The translations under genes were made by a program, and so were the position numbers. The notes beneath the pieces were generated by a model that was not told the origin of the DNA, made no database searches, and saw nothing but the letters and a program-made list of their open reading frames with translations. From JAUVXJ01 sp034430275 (GTDB taxonomy: Bacteria; Chloroflexota; Anaerolineae; UBA7937; B3-Chlor), in assembly GCA_034430275.1 (NCBI GenBank), contig DAOUEW010000029.1:1-9415 (forward strand): a stretch of 9,415 nt of DNA. Reading direction: 5' to 3'. Below, one piece after another: positions 1-6,080 of this stretch. The stretch's first letter is position 1. Each line of letters opens with the position of its first letter.

Positions 1-956
1 CTCCAGGGGTCGAGCGCTCCGTCCTGAAGCGACAGGCTCTTGTTGGGCATGACCAGGCCCGGATCTATCTCCATCTGGGTCCCTATGCCCTGGCACGTGG
101 GGCACGCGCCGTGAGGGCTGTTGAAGGAGAAGGTGCGCGGCTCGATCTCGCCGAGGCTGAGGCCACAGTGGGCACAAGAGAATTGCTCGGAGAAGAGCAG
201 GTCTTGCGGCGGATCGCTGGAGACGTTCGTGACGATGACCAGACCATCCCCGAGGGGTAGGGCGGTCTCCACGGAGTCGGTGACGCGAGAACGGAAGGTC
301 TCCACCTCTCCGCTGTCGCGAGGCGTGACCAGCCTGTCCACCACCACCTCGATGGTGTGCTTTTTGTAGCGTTCCAGGTCCATCTCTTCGTCCACGTCCC
401 GGAGCTCGCCATCGACACGCAGCCGTACGTAGCCTGCCTTGCGCACGTCCTCGAAGATTCTCTGGTGGTGCCCTTTGCGGTCCTTGACCAGGGGGGCGAG
501 GATCAGGATGCGAGTGCCGGAAGGGAACTCCAGTATGGAATCGACGATCTGCTCCGCCGACTGCTGAGAGATGACCCGGCCGCACTCTGGACAGTGCGGT
601 ACACCGATGCGAGCATAGAGCAAGCGCAAGTAGTCGTAGATCTCCGTCGCCGTCCCCACGGTGCTGCGCGGGTTGTGGCTGACGCCCCTCTGGTCGATGC
701 TCACCGCGGGAGAGAGCCCCTCTATCTGGTCCACGCTCGGCTTCTCCATCTGGCCGAGGAACTGCCTGGCGTAGGCCGACAGGGACTCCACGTATCGGCG
801 CTGGCCCTCGGCGTAGATCGTGTCGAAGGCCAGGCTAGACTTGCCCGAGCCCGAAATGCCGGTGATGACCACGAACTTGTCTCGCGGGATCTCGACATCT
901 ATGTTCTTGAGGTTGTGCTCTCTCGCTCCGTGAACGACTATCTTGTCCTGTGGCAT
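1..956 (-). CDS. uvrA: UvrA, excinuclease ABC subunit A (N-terminal part, cut by window edge)
   Basis: DNA damage-sensing ATPase of nucleotide excision repair. It forms the UvrA2B complex that finds lesions and loads UvrB. About 318 codons are visible of a protein that is usually about 940 residues; the rest lies beyond the left edge. The reading frame is open from ATG at 954-956 to the edge. The Walker A motif GISGSGKSS is at residues 33-41, followed by the UvrA signature stretch FDTIYAEGQRRYVESLSAYA. A Cys pair lies at 122/125 (HCPECG). Four cysteines in two CxxC pairs, 261/264 (CAHC) and 285/288 (CPTC), match the first zinc module of UvrA. The start is supported by GAGGT four bases upstream (961-965 on the plus strand). 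The gene begins 32 bp after the uvrB stop with no promoter between, so it is most likely the second gene of a uvrB-uvrA operon, as in Bacillus. No frameshift was seen in the parts translated codon by codon. Confidence 0.97.
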   Translation of the reverse strand, partial: MPQDKIVVHGAREHNLKNIDVEIPRDKFVVITGISGSGKSSLAFDTIYAEGQRRYVESLSAYARQFLGQMEKPSVDQIEGLSPAVSIDQRGVSHNPRSTVGTATEIYDYLRLLYARIGVPHCPECGRVISQQSAEQIVDSILEFPSGTRILILAPLVKDRKGHHQRIFEDVRKAGYVRLRVDGELRDVDEEMDLERYKKHTIEVVVDRLVTPRDSGEVETFRSRVTDSVETALPLGDGLVIVTNVSSDPPQDLLFSEQFSCAHCGLSLGEIEPRTFSFNSPHGACPTCQGIGTQMEIDPGLVMPNKSLSLQDGALDPW

Positions 957-988
957 GAATACCTCGTGAGACTTTTGCCGCGAAGGCC

Positions 989-3028
989 CTACTGGCGGTG
1001 TCTGACGCGCCTCTGCCTTTCTTCCTGTCGTAGGCGCTCCCACTCCGGCACATCGCTGTCCTGGAGAGTCTGGCGCAGCTCGTAGATCTGATCTCGCAGC
1101 ATGGCGGCCTTCTCGAACTCCAGTTCGGTTGCTGCCGTCTTCATCTGCTTCTCCAACTGGTCTATGAGGTGAGAAACCTCCTCTTGGGGCAGATCGCGAG
1201 CGATGACGTACTCCGCTCTCTCTTCAGCCACGGCGCGGACCTGGTCTGTGAGGTCCTTGATCTGCTTGACGATGCTCCGGGGCTCGATTCCGTGGTCTTC
1301 GTTGTACTCAACCTGTGTCTTGCGTCGCCGGTCGGTCTCGTCTATGGCCCTCCGCATGGACTTTGTGATGGAGTCGGCGTACATGATGGCCTGGCCGTTG
1401 ATGTGCCGGGCGGCTCGCCCGATGGTCTGGATCAACGCCTGCTCGGAGCGCAGGAAGCCTTCCTTGTCCGCGTCGAGAATGGCTACCAGAGACACCTCGG
1501 GGAGGTCCAGCCCCTCTCGCAGCAGGTTGATGCCGACGACGACGTCATACTTGCCGCCGCGCAGTGCCCGCAGGATCTCTACGCGCTCGATGGTCTGGAT
1601 CTCGGAGTGGAGGTAATGCACCTTGACGCCCATGTCTGCCAGGTAGTCAGCGAGGTCCTCCGCCATCCGTTTGGTCAGCGTGGTGACCAGCACTCTCTCC
1701 CCGCGAGCCACACGCTCCTGTATCTGCTGGTAGAGGTCGTCGATCTGACCCCTGGTGGGCTTGACCACGATCTCCGGGTCTACGAGGCCGGTGGGGCGGA
1801 TGATCTGATCCACGACCTGTTCGCTGTGCTCGAACTCGTAGGGCCCGGGCGTGGCCGTGGTGTAGATGACCTGGTAGATGTACCTCTCGAACTCCTCGAA
1901 TCGGAGCGGGCGGTTGTCCAGCGCCGAAGGCAGCCGGAAACCGTAATCCACCAGGGTCTCCTTCCTGGAGCGGTCTCCGTTGTACATGCCGCGAAGCTGG
2001 GGAATGGTCATGTGTGACTCATCGATGATGAGCAGGAAGTCGTCGGGGAAGTAGTCCAGCAGCGTCCAGGGCGGGCTTCCAGGCTGGCGCTGAGCCAGAG
2101 GTCGCGAGTAGTTCTCTATCCCGGCGCAATACCCTATCTCCTGGAGCATTTCGAGATCGTAGTTGGTGCGGTGCTCCAGTCGCTGGGCCTCCAGAAGCTT
2201 GCCCGCGCCCTTCAGTTCGTCCAATCGACGCTCCAGCTCACTCCTGATATCTTCCATGGCCACGACCAGCTTCTCCTCGGGGGTGATGAAGTGCTTGGCG
2301 GGATAGATGTCGATGCTATCCCTTTCAGCCAGGATCTCCCCGGTGAGCGTATCCATCTCCACGATACGTTCGATCTCGTCTCCCCAGAACTCGATGCGGT
2401 AAGCGAATTCCTCGTAGGCAGGTTGAACCTCCAAGGTATCGCCTCGCACCCGGAACTTGCCCCTGGAAAGGACGAAGTCGTTTCGCTCGTAGTGCACGTC
2501 GATCAGGTGCCGTAGGACCTTGTCGCGATTACGCACCTCGCCCTTGTGCAGGGTGAGGACAACTCTGCCGTAGTCCTCGGGCGAGCCCAGCCCGAAGATG
2601 CAGGACACGCTGGCCACGATGACCACGTCTCGGCGGCTGAGGAGAGACGACGTGGCCGACAGACGCAGCCTGTCTATCTCGTCGTTGATGTCGGCATCCT
2701 TCTCGATGTAGGTGTCGGACGAGGGGATGTACGCCTCGGGCTGGTAGTAGTCGTAGTAGCTGACGAAGTACTCCACAGCGTTCTGGGGAAAGAAGTCTGT
2801 GAACTCGGCGTAGAGCTGGGCCGCCAGGGTCTTGTTGTGGGCAATGATCAGCGTCGGCCGCTGCACAGCCTGGATCACGTTGGCCATACAGAAGGTCTTC
2901 CCTGTGCCGGTGGCTCCCAAGAGAGTCTGATGCCTGTGGCCTTTCTCCAGGCCCTCGATGAGTTTGGCGATGGCCTGCGGCTGATCGCCAGTGGGCTGGA
3001 AGTCGGTCACCAGAGCGAAGTCGGTCAT
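989..3028 (-). CDS. uvrB: UvrB, excinuclease ABC subunit B
   Basis: Helicase-like damage-verification subunit of nucleotide excision repair. It receives DNA from UvrA, clamps a strand under its beta-hairpin and recruits UvrC. At 679 residues it has normal length. Visible in order: Walker A GATGTGKT at 38-45; the Tyr-rich beta-hairpin region around 85-113 (YYDYYQPEAYIPSSDTYIEKD); DESH helicase motif II at 336-339; TATPGPYE near 391-398, where SATP is commoner; the C-terminal helicase segment with LLREGLDLPE at 502-511 and QTIGRAARH at 534-542; and a C-terminal UVR motif around 618-652, which contacts UvrA or UvrC. I chose ATG at 3026-3028 because GGAGG lies eight bases upstream (3037-3041) and the protein then begins as UvrB proteins usually do. 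An in-frame GTG at 3068-3070 would add 14 residues but lies inside a predicted leader hairpin and lacks a ribosome site. It is the first gene of the uvrB-uvrA operon, with its own promoter and an SOS-like operator. Confidence 0.99.
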   Translation of the reverse strand: MTDFALVTDFQPTGDQPQAIAKLIEGLEKGHRHQTLLGATGTGKTFCMANVIQAVQRPTLIIAHNKTLAAQLYAEFTDFFPQNAVEYFVSYYDYYQPEAYIPSSDTYIEKDADINDEIDRLRLSATSSLLSRRDVVIVASVSCIFGLGSPEDYGRVVLTLHKGEVRNRDKVLRHLIDVHYERNDFVLSRGKFRVRGDTLEVQPAYEEFAYRIEFWGDEIERIVEMDTLTGEILAERDSIDIYPAKHFITPEEKLVVAMEDIRSELERRLDELKGAGKLLEAQRLEHRTNYDLEMLQEIGYCAGIENYSRPLAQRQPGSPPWTLLDYFPDDFLLIIDESHMTIPQLRGMYNGDRSRKETLVDYGFRLPSALDNRPLRFEEFERYIYQVIYTTATPGPYEFEHSEQVVDQIIRPTGLVDPEIVVKPTRGQIDDLYQQIQERVARGERVLVTTLTKRMAEDLADYLADMGVKVHYLHSEIQTIERVEILRALRGGKYDVVVGINLLREGLDLPEVSLVAILDADKEGFLRSEQALIQTIGRAARHINGQAIMYADSITKSMRRAIDETDRRRKTQVEYNEDHGIEPRSIVKQIKDLTDQVRAVAEERAEYVIARDLPQEEVSHLIDQLEKQMKTAATELEFEKAAMLRDQIYELRQTLQDSDVPEWERLRQEERQRRVRHRQ

Positions 3029-3060
3029 GACGATGGCCTCCACCGAATCCCGATCTGGCT

Positions 3061-3089
3061 CTACCCCCACTCGCGAATGTGGGGAGTAG
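3061..3089 (-). promoter_or_regulatory. Hairpin in the uvrB 5' leader
   Basis: An inverted repeat lies between the uvrB promoter/operator and its ribosome site. Positions 3061-3064 (CTAC) pair with 3086-3089 (GTAG), and 3065-3070 (CCCCAC) pair with 3079-3084 (GTGGGG), with A3085 bulged and an 8-base loop (3071-3078, TCGCGAAT). That is 10 base pairs, 7 of them G-C. In the uvrB transcript the hairpin would sit about 20 bases upstream of the GGAGG. It could stabilise the leader, affect translation or bind a protein as DNA; the sequence does not decide which. It is not a typical terminator, because no U-tract follows. Confidence 0.55.
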
Positions 3090-3100
3090 AACTAAAGTTC
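3089..3100. promoter_or_regulatory. Putative LexA/SOS box at uvrB
   Basis: GAACTAAAGTTC is a perfect match to the half-sites GAAC-N4-GTTC of the DinR/LexA box known from Bacillus and other Gram-positive-type LexA systems. It starts 8 bases downstream of the uvrB -10 hexamer, so it covers the first transcribed bases, a position where a bound repressor would block initiation. uvrB is a classical SOS gene, which supports the reading. The middle four bases do not fit the extended Bacillus consensus well, and no lexA gene is in the window. Confidence 0.65.
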
Positions 3101-3108
3101 GAATCTAC

Positions 3109-3137
3109 ATTATACAGCATGTTTGGCTCTTTGTCCA
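3109..3137 (-). promoter_or_regulatory. Sigma-70-type promoter of uvrB-uvrA
   Basis: Read leftward: -35 TGGACA (plus-strand 3132-3137), a 17-base spacer, and a consensus -10 TATAAT (3109-3114). Expected transcription start is near 3102, giving a leader of about 75 bases before the ATG. The -10 is perfect, the -35 has one mismatch, and the spacing is ideal. Confidence 0.8.
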
Positions 3138-3142
3138 GTCCG

Positions 3143-3171
3143 TTGACAGCGGACCTCCCTTCAAGTAAAAT
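3143..3171 (+). promoter_or_regulatory. Sigma-70-type promoter of iaaA-ltaE-CPBP unit
   Basis: Consensus -35 TTGACA at 3143-3148, a 17-base spacer, and -10 TAAAAT at 3166-3171. Expected start is near 3178, giving a leader of about 50 bases before the iaaA ATG. Its -35 box is separated from the -35 of the leftward uvrB promoter by only 5 bp, so the two promoters are divergent and abutting. Confidence 0.8.
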
Positions 3172-3227
3172 CGGCCCTGCGTGGAACGGAACGGCCTTGC
3201 GCCACTACATAGACTGGGGGAGGTGGG

Positions 3228-4127
3228 ATGACGCTATCTCTGATCGTGCACGGCGGAGCCTGGGACATCCCCGACGATCTCGTCGAGGCTCACAAGGTGG
3301 GGTCCAGAGCTGCCTTGATGGCAGGGTGGAGGACTCTCACCGCGGAGGGCCACGCGCTCGACGCGGTGGAGGCGGCCATCCGGGTCATGGAGGATGATCC
3401 GAACCTCAATGCTGGCACGGGTGCAGTCCTGAACTTCGAGGGGAAGGTACAGCTCGATGCCAGCCTCATGGACGGAGCGAGGCTGGCCGCAGGGGCGGTG
3501 GCTGTCGTGACAGGCGTGAAGAACCCCGTCTCGCTGGCCAGGAAGGTCCTGGAGAGCGAGAACGTGCTCCTGGCGGCTGAGGGAGCTTTGCTCTTTGCCA
3601 GGGAAGCAGGGGTGGAGTTCTGCGTCGAAGAGGAGCTCGTCGTCGAACGAGAGTTGCGGCGCTGGCAGGCCTGGCGCGAGGAAAGGGCACTGGAAGCGCG
3701 AGACGCCAATGGGCTGCCGGTGGGCGATACTGTGGGCGCAGTGGCCATGGACGGGCGCGGCAACGTCGCCGCGGGCAACTCGACTGGTGGACGCTCCTTC
3801 AAACACCCAGGTCGCGTGGGGGATTCCCCACTGGTCGGCTCTGGCATCTATGCCGACAACAGGGTGGGGGGAGCTGCGTGCACCGGCTGGGGAGAAGACA
3901 TCATCAGGATGGTGCTCGCCAAGACCGCTCTTGACCTAGTGAAGGGCGGACGCTCGGCTCAGGAGGCGGCAGCCACGGCGGTGAGACTCCTGAAGGAAGA
4001 CGTGGACGGCCATGGCGGCGTGATCGTTATCGACCACACCGGCAAGGTCGGGTACAGCTTCAACACGGCTGCGATGGCCTATGCCTACCTGACCGAAGGT
4101 ATGCAGGACCCAGTCGTGGGTGTGTGA
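3228..4127 (+). CDS. iaaA: Isoaspartyl peptidase / L-asparaginase, Ntn-hydrolase (plant type)
   Basis: N-terminal nucleophile hydrolase that removes beta-aspartyl (isoaspartyl) residues from dipeptides and usually also hydrolyses L-asparagine. The precursor cuts itself into alpha and beta chains, and the new N-terminal threonine of beta is the nucleophile. Here 299 residues, a usual length. The cleavage site is GDTVGAV with Thr168 as expected nucleophile, so alpha is about 1-167 and beta 168-299. Thr186 (NSTGG), Arg196 and Asp199 (PGRVGDS), and Thr219-Gly220 keep exactly the spacing of the active-site residues known in E. coli IaaA, all shifted by 11. The N-terminal IVHGGAW and NAGTGAVLN are also family marks. 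The start ATG has GGGGGAGG just upstream. It is probably cytoplasmic, as no signal peptide is seen. It heads the rightward transcription unit. Asparaginase and isoaspartyl-peptidase activities cannot be told apart from sequence alone. Confidence 0.95.
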   Translation: MTLSLIVHGGAWDIPDDLVEAHKVGSRAALMAGWRTLTAEGHALDAVEAAIRVMEDDPNLNAGTGAVLNFEGKVQLDASLMDGARLAAGAVAVVTGVKNPVSLARKVLESENVLLAAEGALLFAREAGVEFCVEEELVVERELRRWQAWREERALEARDANGLPVGDTVGAVAMDGRGNVAAGNSTGGRSFKHPGRVGDSPLVGSGIYADNRVGGAACTGWGEDIIRMVLAKTALDLVKGGRSAQEAAATAVRLLKEDVDGHGGVIVIDHTGKVGYSFNTAAMAYAYLTEGMQDPVVGV

Positions 4128-4284
4128 TCGGCCTCAGCTCGCCGAGCCTGCGTCGCTTCGTGCGAACCTTGGGCGGGCGCTCGCCCCACGGAGGCGATGC
4201 AGCAGCCAGCGTGGGGTTCCCTCTCACGACTGAGAGGAGAGGAGCTGTCCGGGCCCGGAGGGGGAGAGGCAAGTGGAGGTATGC
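4128..4284. other. iaaA-ltaE intergenic region with palindromes
   Basis: 157 bp with no gene that I can support. It holds a 7-bp stem with a CGAC loop (CCTCTCA at 4220-4226 pairing with TGAGAGG at 4231-4237), a 12-bp palindrome TCCGGGCCCGGA at 4248-4259, and a near-palindrome GGGCGGGCGCTCGCCC with one mismatched pair. No T-tract follows the stem, so it is not a clear terminator. No convincing promoter for ltaE is visible, so read-through from the iaaA promoter is likely. The hairpin could be a weak terminator, a processing site or a remnant of a dispersed repeat. Confidence 0.45.
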
Positions 4285-5328
4285 ATGAAGGTTCTGGATC
4301 TACGGAGTGACACGGTGACATTGCCCACCCCCGCCATGCGACAGGCGATGTACGAGGCGGAGGTGGGTGATGACGTTATGGGAGAGGACCCCACTATCAA
4401 CAGGCTGGAGAGCCTCGCTGCGGAGATGATGGGCAAGGAGGCGGCGCTCTTCGTTGCCAGCGGCACCATGGGCAATCTGGTGTCCATTCTCACCCATTGC
4501 CAGCGAGGAGACGAGGTGATCATGGGGGACCGCGCCCATACGTTTTTCTTCGAGGTTGGGGCCGCGTCGGTTTTCGGCGGCCTCCAGGTCCACACTGTGC
4601 CCAACGAGCTCGACGGGATGCTCGACCCGCGGAACGTGCTCGACGCCATTCGTGGCGGCGATATCCACTTTCCTCCCACGGGATTGGTATGTCTCGAGAA
4701 CACCCAGAACCTGTGTGGGGGATGTGCACTGTCACCAGAGCAGATGGATTCCGTATGCTTGCCGGTCAAGGAGCGGGGCATCCCCGTGCACCTGGACGGG
4801 GCGCGCATCTTCAACGCCGCAGTGGCTTTGGACGTGGACGTCAAAGAGTTGACCAGCAACGTCGATTCTGTGATGTTGTGCCTGTCCAAAGGGTTGTGTG
4901 CACCTGTGGGATCGATGGTGGCAGACAGTGTGGAGTTCGTCCATCGTGCCCGGCGGCAACGCAAGATGGTCGGCGGCGGGATGAGGCAAGCCGGAATCCT
5001 GGCGGCGGCTGGAATCGTGGCCCTGACAGAGATGGTCGATCGGCTGGCCGATGATCACAGGAACGCCCGCGTGCTGGCAGAGGGGTTGAGGGACCTGAAA
5101 GGCATCAGTCTCAACCTGCACGGGGTTCAGACCAACATGGTGTTCTTCAATCTCGTGGCGGACGGGGTGACGCCACTTGAGCTGTCGGCGGCCCTGCAAA
5201 GCGAGGGGATCAAGGTGGGCCACCACGCCGGCAACCTCTTCCGGGCCGTGATGCACGATGGGATCGAGGAGGAGGACGTTCAGCGCGTTGTAGAGACCTT
5301 CCGGCGTATTCTGAGCGGAAAGGCCTAG
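4285..5328 (+). CDS. ltaE: Low-specificity L-threonine aldolase
   Basis: PLP-dependent fold-type I enzyme that splits L-threonine and L-allo-threonine to glycine and acetaldehyde; many members also accept other beta-hydroxy amino acids. 347 residues, normal length. The N-terminus MKVLDLRSDTVTLPT is typical of the family. His85 (GDRAH) is the residue expected to stack on the PLP ring, the DGAR motif is at 171-174 (Asp171 for the pyridine nitrogen, Arg174 for the substrate carboxylate), and Lys202 in LSKGLCAPVGS is the expected Schiff-base lysine. I chose ATG at 4285 because GGAGG lies five bases upstream. A GTG four codons earlier in frame overlaps that ribosome site, and an ATG at 4281 is out of frame. 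It lies 157 bp after iaaA on the same strand and 2 bp before the next gene. Together with iaaA it suggests amino-acid salvage or catabolism, but no direct pathway link is evident. Confidence 0.95.
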   Translation: MKVLDLRSDTVTLPTPAMRQAMYEAEVGDDVMGEDPTINRLESLAAEMMGKEAALFVASGTMGNLVSILTHCQRGDEVIMGDRAHTFFFEVGAASVFGGLQVHTVPNELDGMLDPRNVLDAIRGGDIHFPPTGLVCLENTQNLCGGCALSPEQMDSVCLPVKERGIPVHLDGARIFNAAVALDVDVKELTSNVDSVMLCLSKGLCAPVGSMVADSVEFVHRARRQRKMVGGGMRQAGILAAAGIVALTEMVDRLADDHRNARVLAEGLRDLKGISLNLHGVQTNMVFFNLVADGVTPLELSAALQSEGIKVGHHAGNLFRAVMHDGIEEEDVQRVVETFRRILSGKA

Positions 5329-5330
5329 CC

Positions 5331-5960
5331 GTGCCACGCAAAGGACGACCGCGAAGAAGGTCTCTGACGACCGACCCCTTCTTCGGCTTTGCCGTTTTCG
5401 CCGCCGCCGGGGTAGCGACCTGGACCCTGAACCAACTCCTGCGTTTCACCCTGCTGTGGGCGGTGCTCTTTGTCTTCGCGCTGGTCTACGCTTCGGGTCG
5501 GAAGATGTCGTTCTCGTACCGCTACTCGGATCTGGCGCGCGGTGCCGTGGCGGGCCTGTTGATGTCGGGTCCGATACTCCTCACGGCGAGGGGTCTCCTG
5601 CTGGCCACTTCCCAGCGCCTCTTTCCAGCGCAGAATACGTTGGCCGTGTTCTGGGGTGTGGTGCTTCTCATGCCGGCTGCGGAGGCGCTGTATTTCCGGG
5701 GCTTCCTACAGGAAGAGAGAGGGTTGTGGACCTCTGTACTGCTGTACGCGGGGGCGGGGGCAATCTACTTCCTTCCGGTCACGTGGGACCAGCATCTCCC
5801 TGTCCTGGCGGTGCTCGTGGGAGGGATGGGCCTGCTGGGCTTCGTGTACGGCTACCTGCGGGCTATGTACGGGCTGGCGGCCAGCGTCACCTGCCAGGCG
5901 ATGGTGCACTGCGTGCTGTTCCTGGCTCCACACCTGATCGAGGGCTTGCCAGGTCCATGA
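5331..5960 (+). CDS. CPBP-type (CAAX protease/bacteriocin-processing) membrane protein, motifs degenerate
   Basis: 209-residue multi-pass membrane protein with a basic N-terminus (PRKGRPRRR) and about six hydrophobic segments, near 18-32, 38-54, 70-92, 104-120, 134-150 and 156-175, with another near 183-200. The stretch PAAEALYFRGFLQEE (115-129) resembles motif 1 of the CPBP/Abi intramembrane protease family, usually EExxxRG. Here Glu118 and Arg123 are kept but the second Glu is Ala119. The usual FxxxH motif appears as FLPVT (147-151) without His, and the last motif, usually HxxxN/D, appears as QAMVH (189-193). It may therefore be an inactive relative acting as a scaffold, or a divergent member. 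Start: GTG at 5331, two bases after the ltaE stop, with AAAGG inside the end of ltaE, so translation is probably coupled. No later ATG gives a better N-terminus. The reading frame is secure; the family assignment is moderate and the function unknown. Confidence 0.7.
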   Translation: MPRKGRPRRRSLTTDPFFGFAVFAAAGVATWTLNQLLRFTLLWAVLFVFALVYASGRKMSFSYRYSDLARGAVAGLLMSGPILLTARGLLLATSQRLFPAQNTLAVFWGVVLLMPAAEALYFRGFLQEERGLWTSVLLYAGAGAIYFLPVTWDQHLPVLAVLVGGMGLLGFVYGYLRAMYGLAASVTCQAMVHCVLFLAPHLIEGLPGP

Positions 5961-6080
5961 CCTCGAATTGTGGCGCATACCGAGGATGAACGCTTCGAGG
6001 GCGGGACTGTTGTCCGGCTCTTTCTCTGTGGGATGCGGTATGGAGCACGGCCCAGCAACGTTGCACGGGGGGCGGGCGGA
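5961..6080. other. Convergent intergenic region
   Basis: 120 bp between the stops of the rightward CPBP-like gene and the leftward exported-protein gene, where termination from both sides would be expected. It contains CCTCGAA at 5961-5967 with its complement TTCGAGG at 5994-6000 (26-base loop), CATACCG at 5976-5982 with CGGTATG at 6036-6042, and a 10-bp palindrome GCAACGTTGC at 6055-6064. None is followed by a clear T-tract, so I do not call a terminator. Confidence 0.35.

Noticed and set aside
357..2017. Long open frames on the plus strand opposite uvrA (357-1085) and uvrB (1169-2017)
   Set aside because: They lie antisense to conserved, motif-complete genes and have no ribosome site or recognisable domain. 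High GC creates such frames.
3029..3070. Upstream GTG start for uvrB
   Set aside because: No ribosome site, located in the leader hairpin, and not needed for the usual UvrB N-terminus; ATG at 3028 has GGAGG at good distance.
2546..3397. Plus-strand open frame covering the uvrB start, both promoters and the iaaA start
   Set aside because: It would read through the operator/promoter region and out of frame into iaaA, and its composition is low-complexity Gly/Arg at the end.
5961..6080. Bidirectional rho-independent terminator
   Set aside because: Inverted repeats are present but have long loops and no T-tract on either side.
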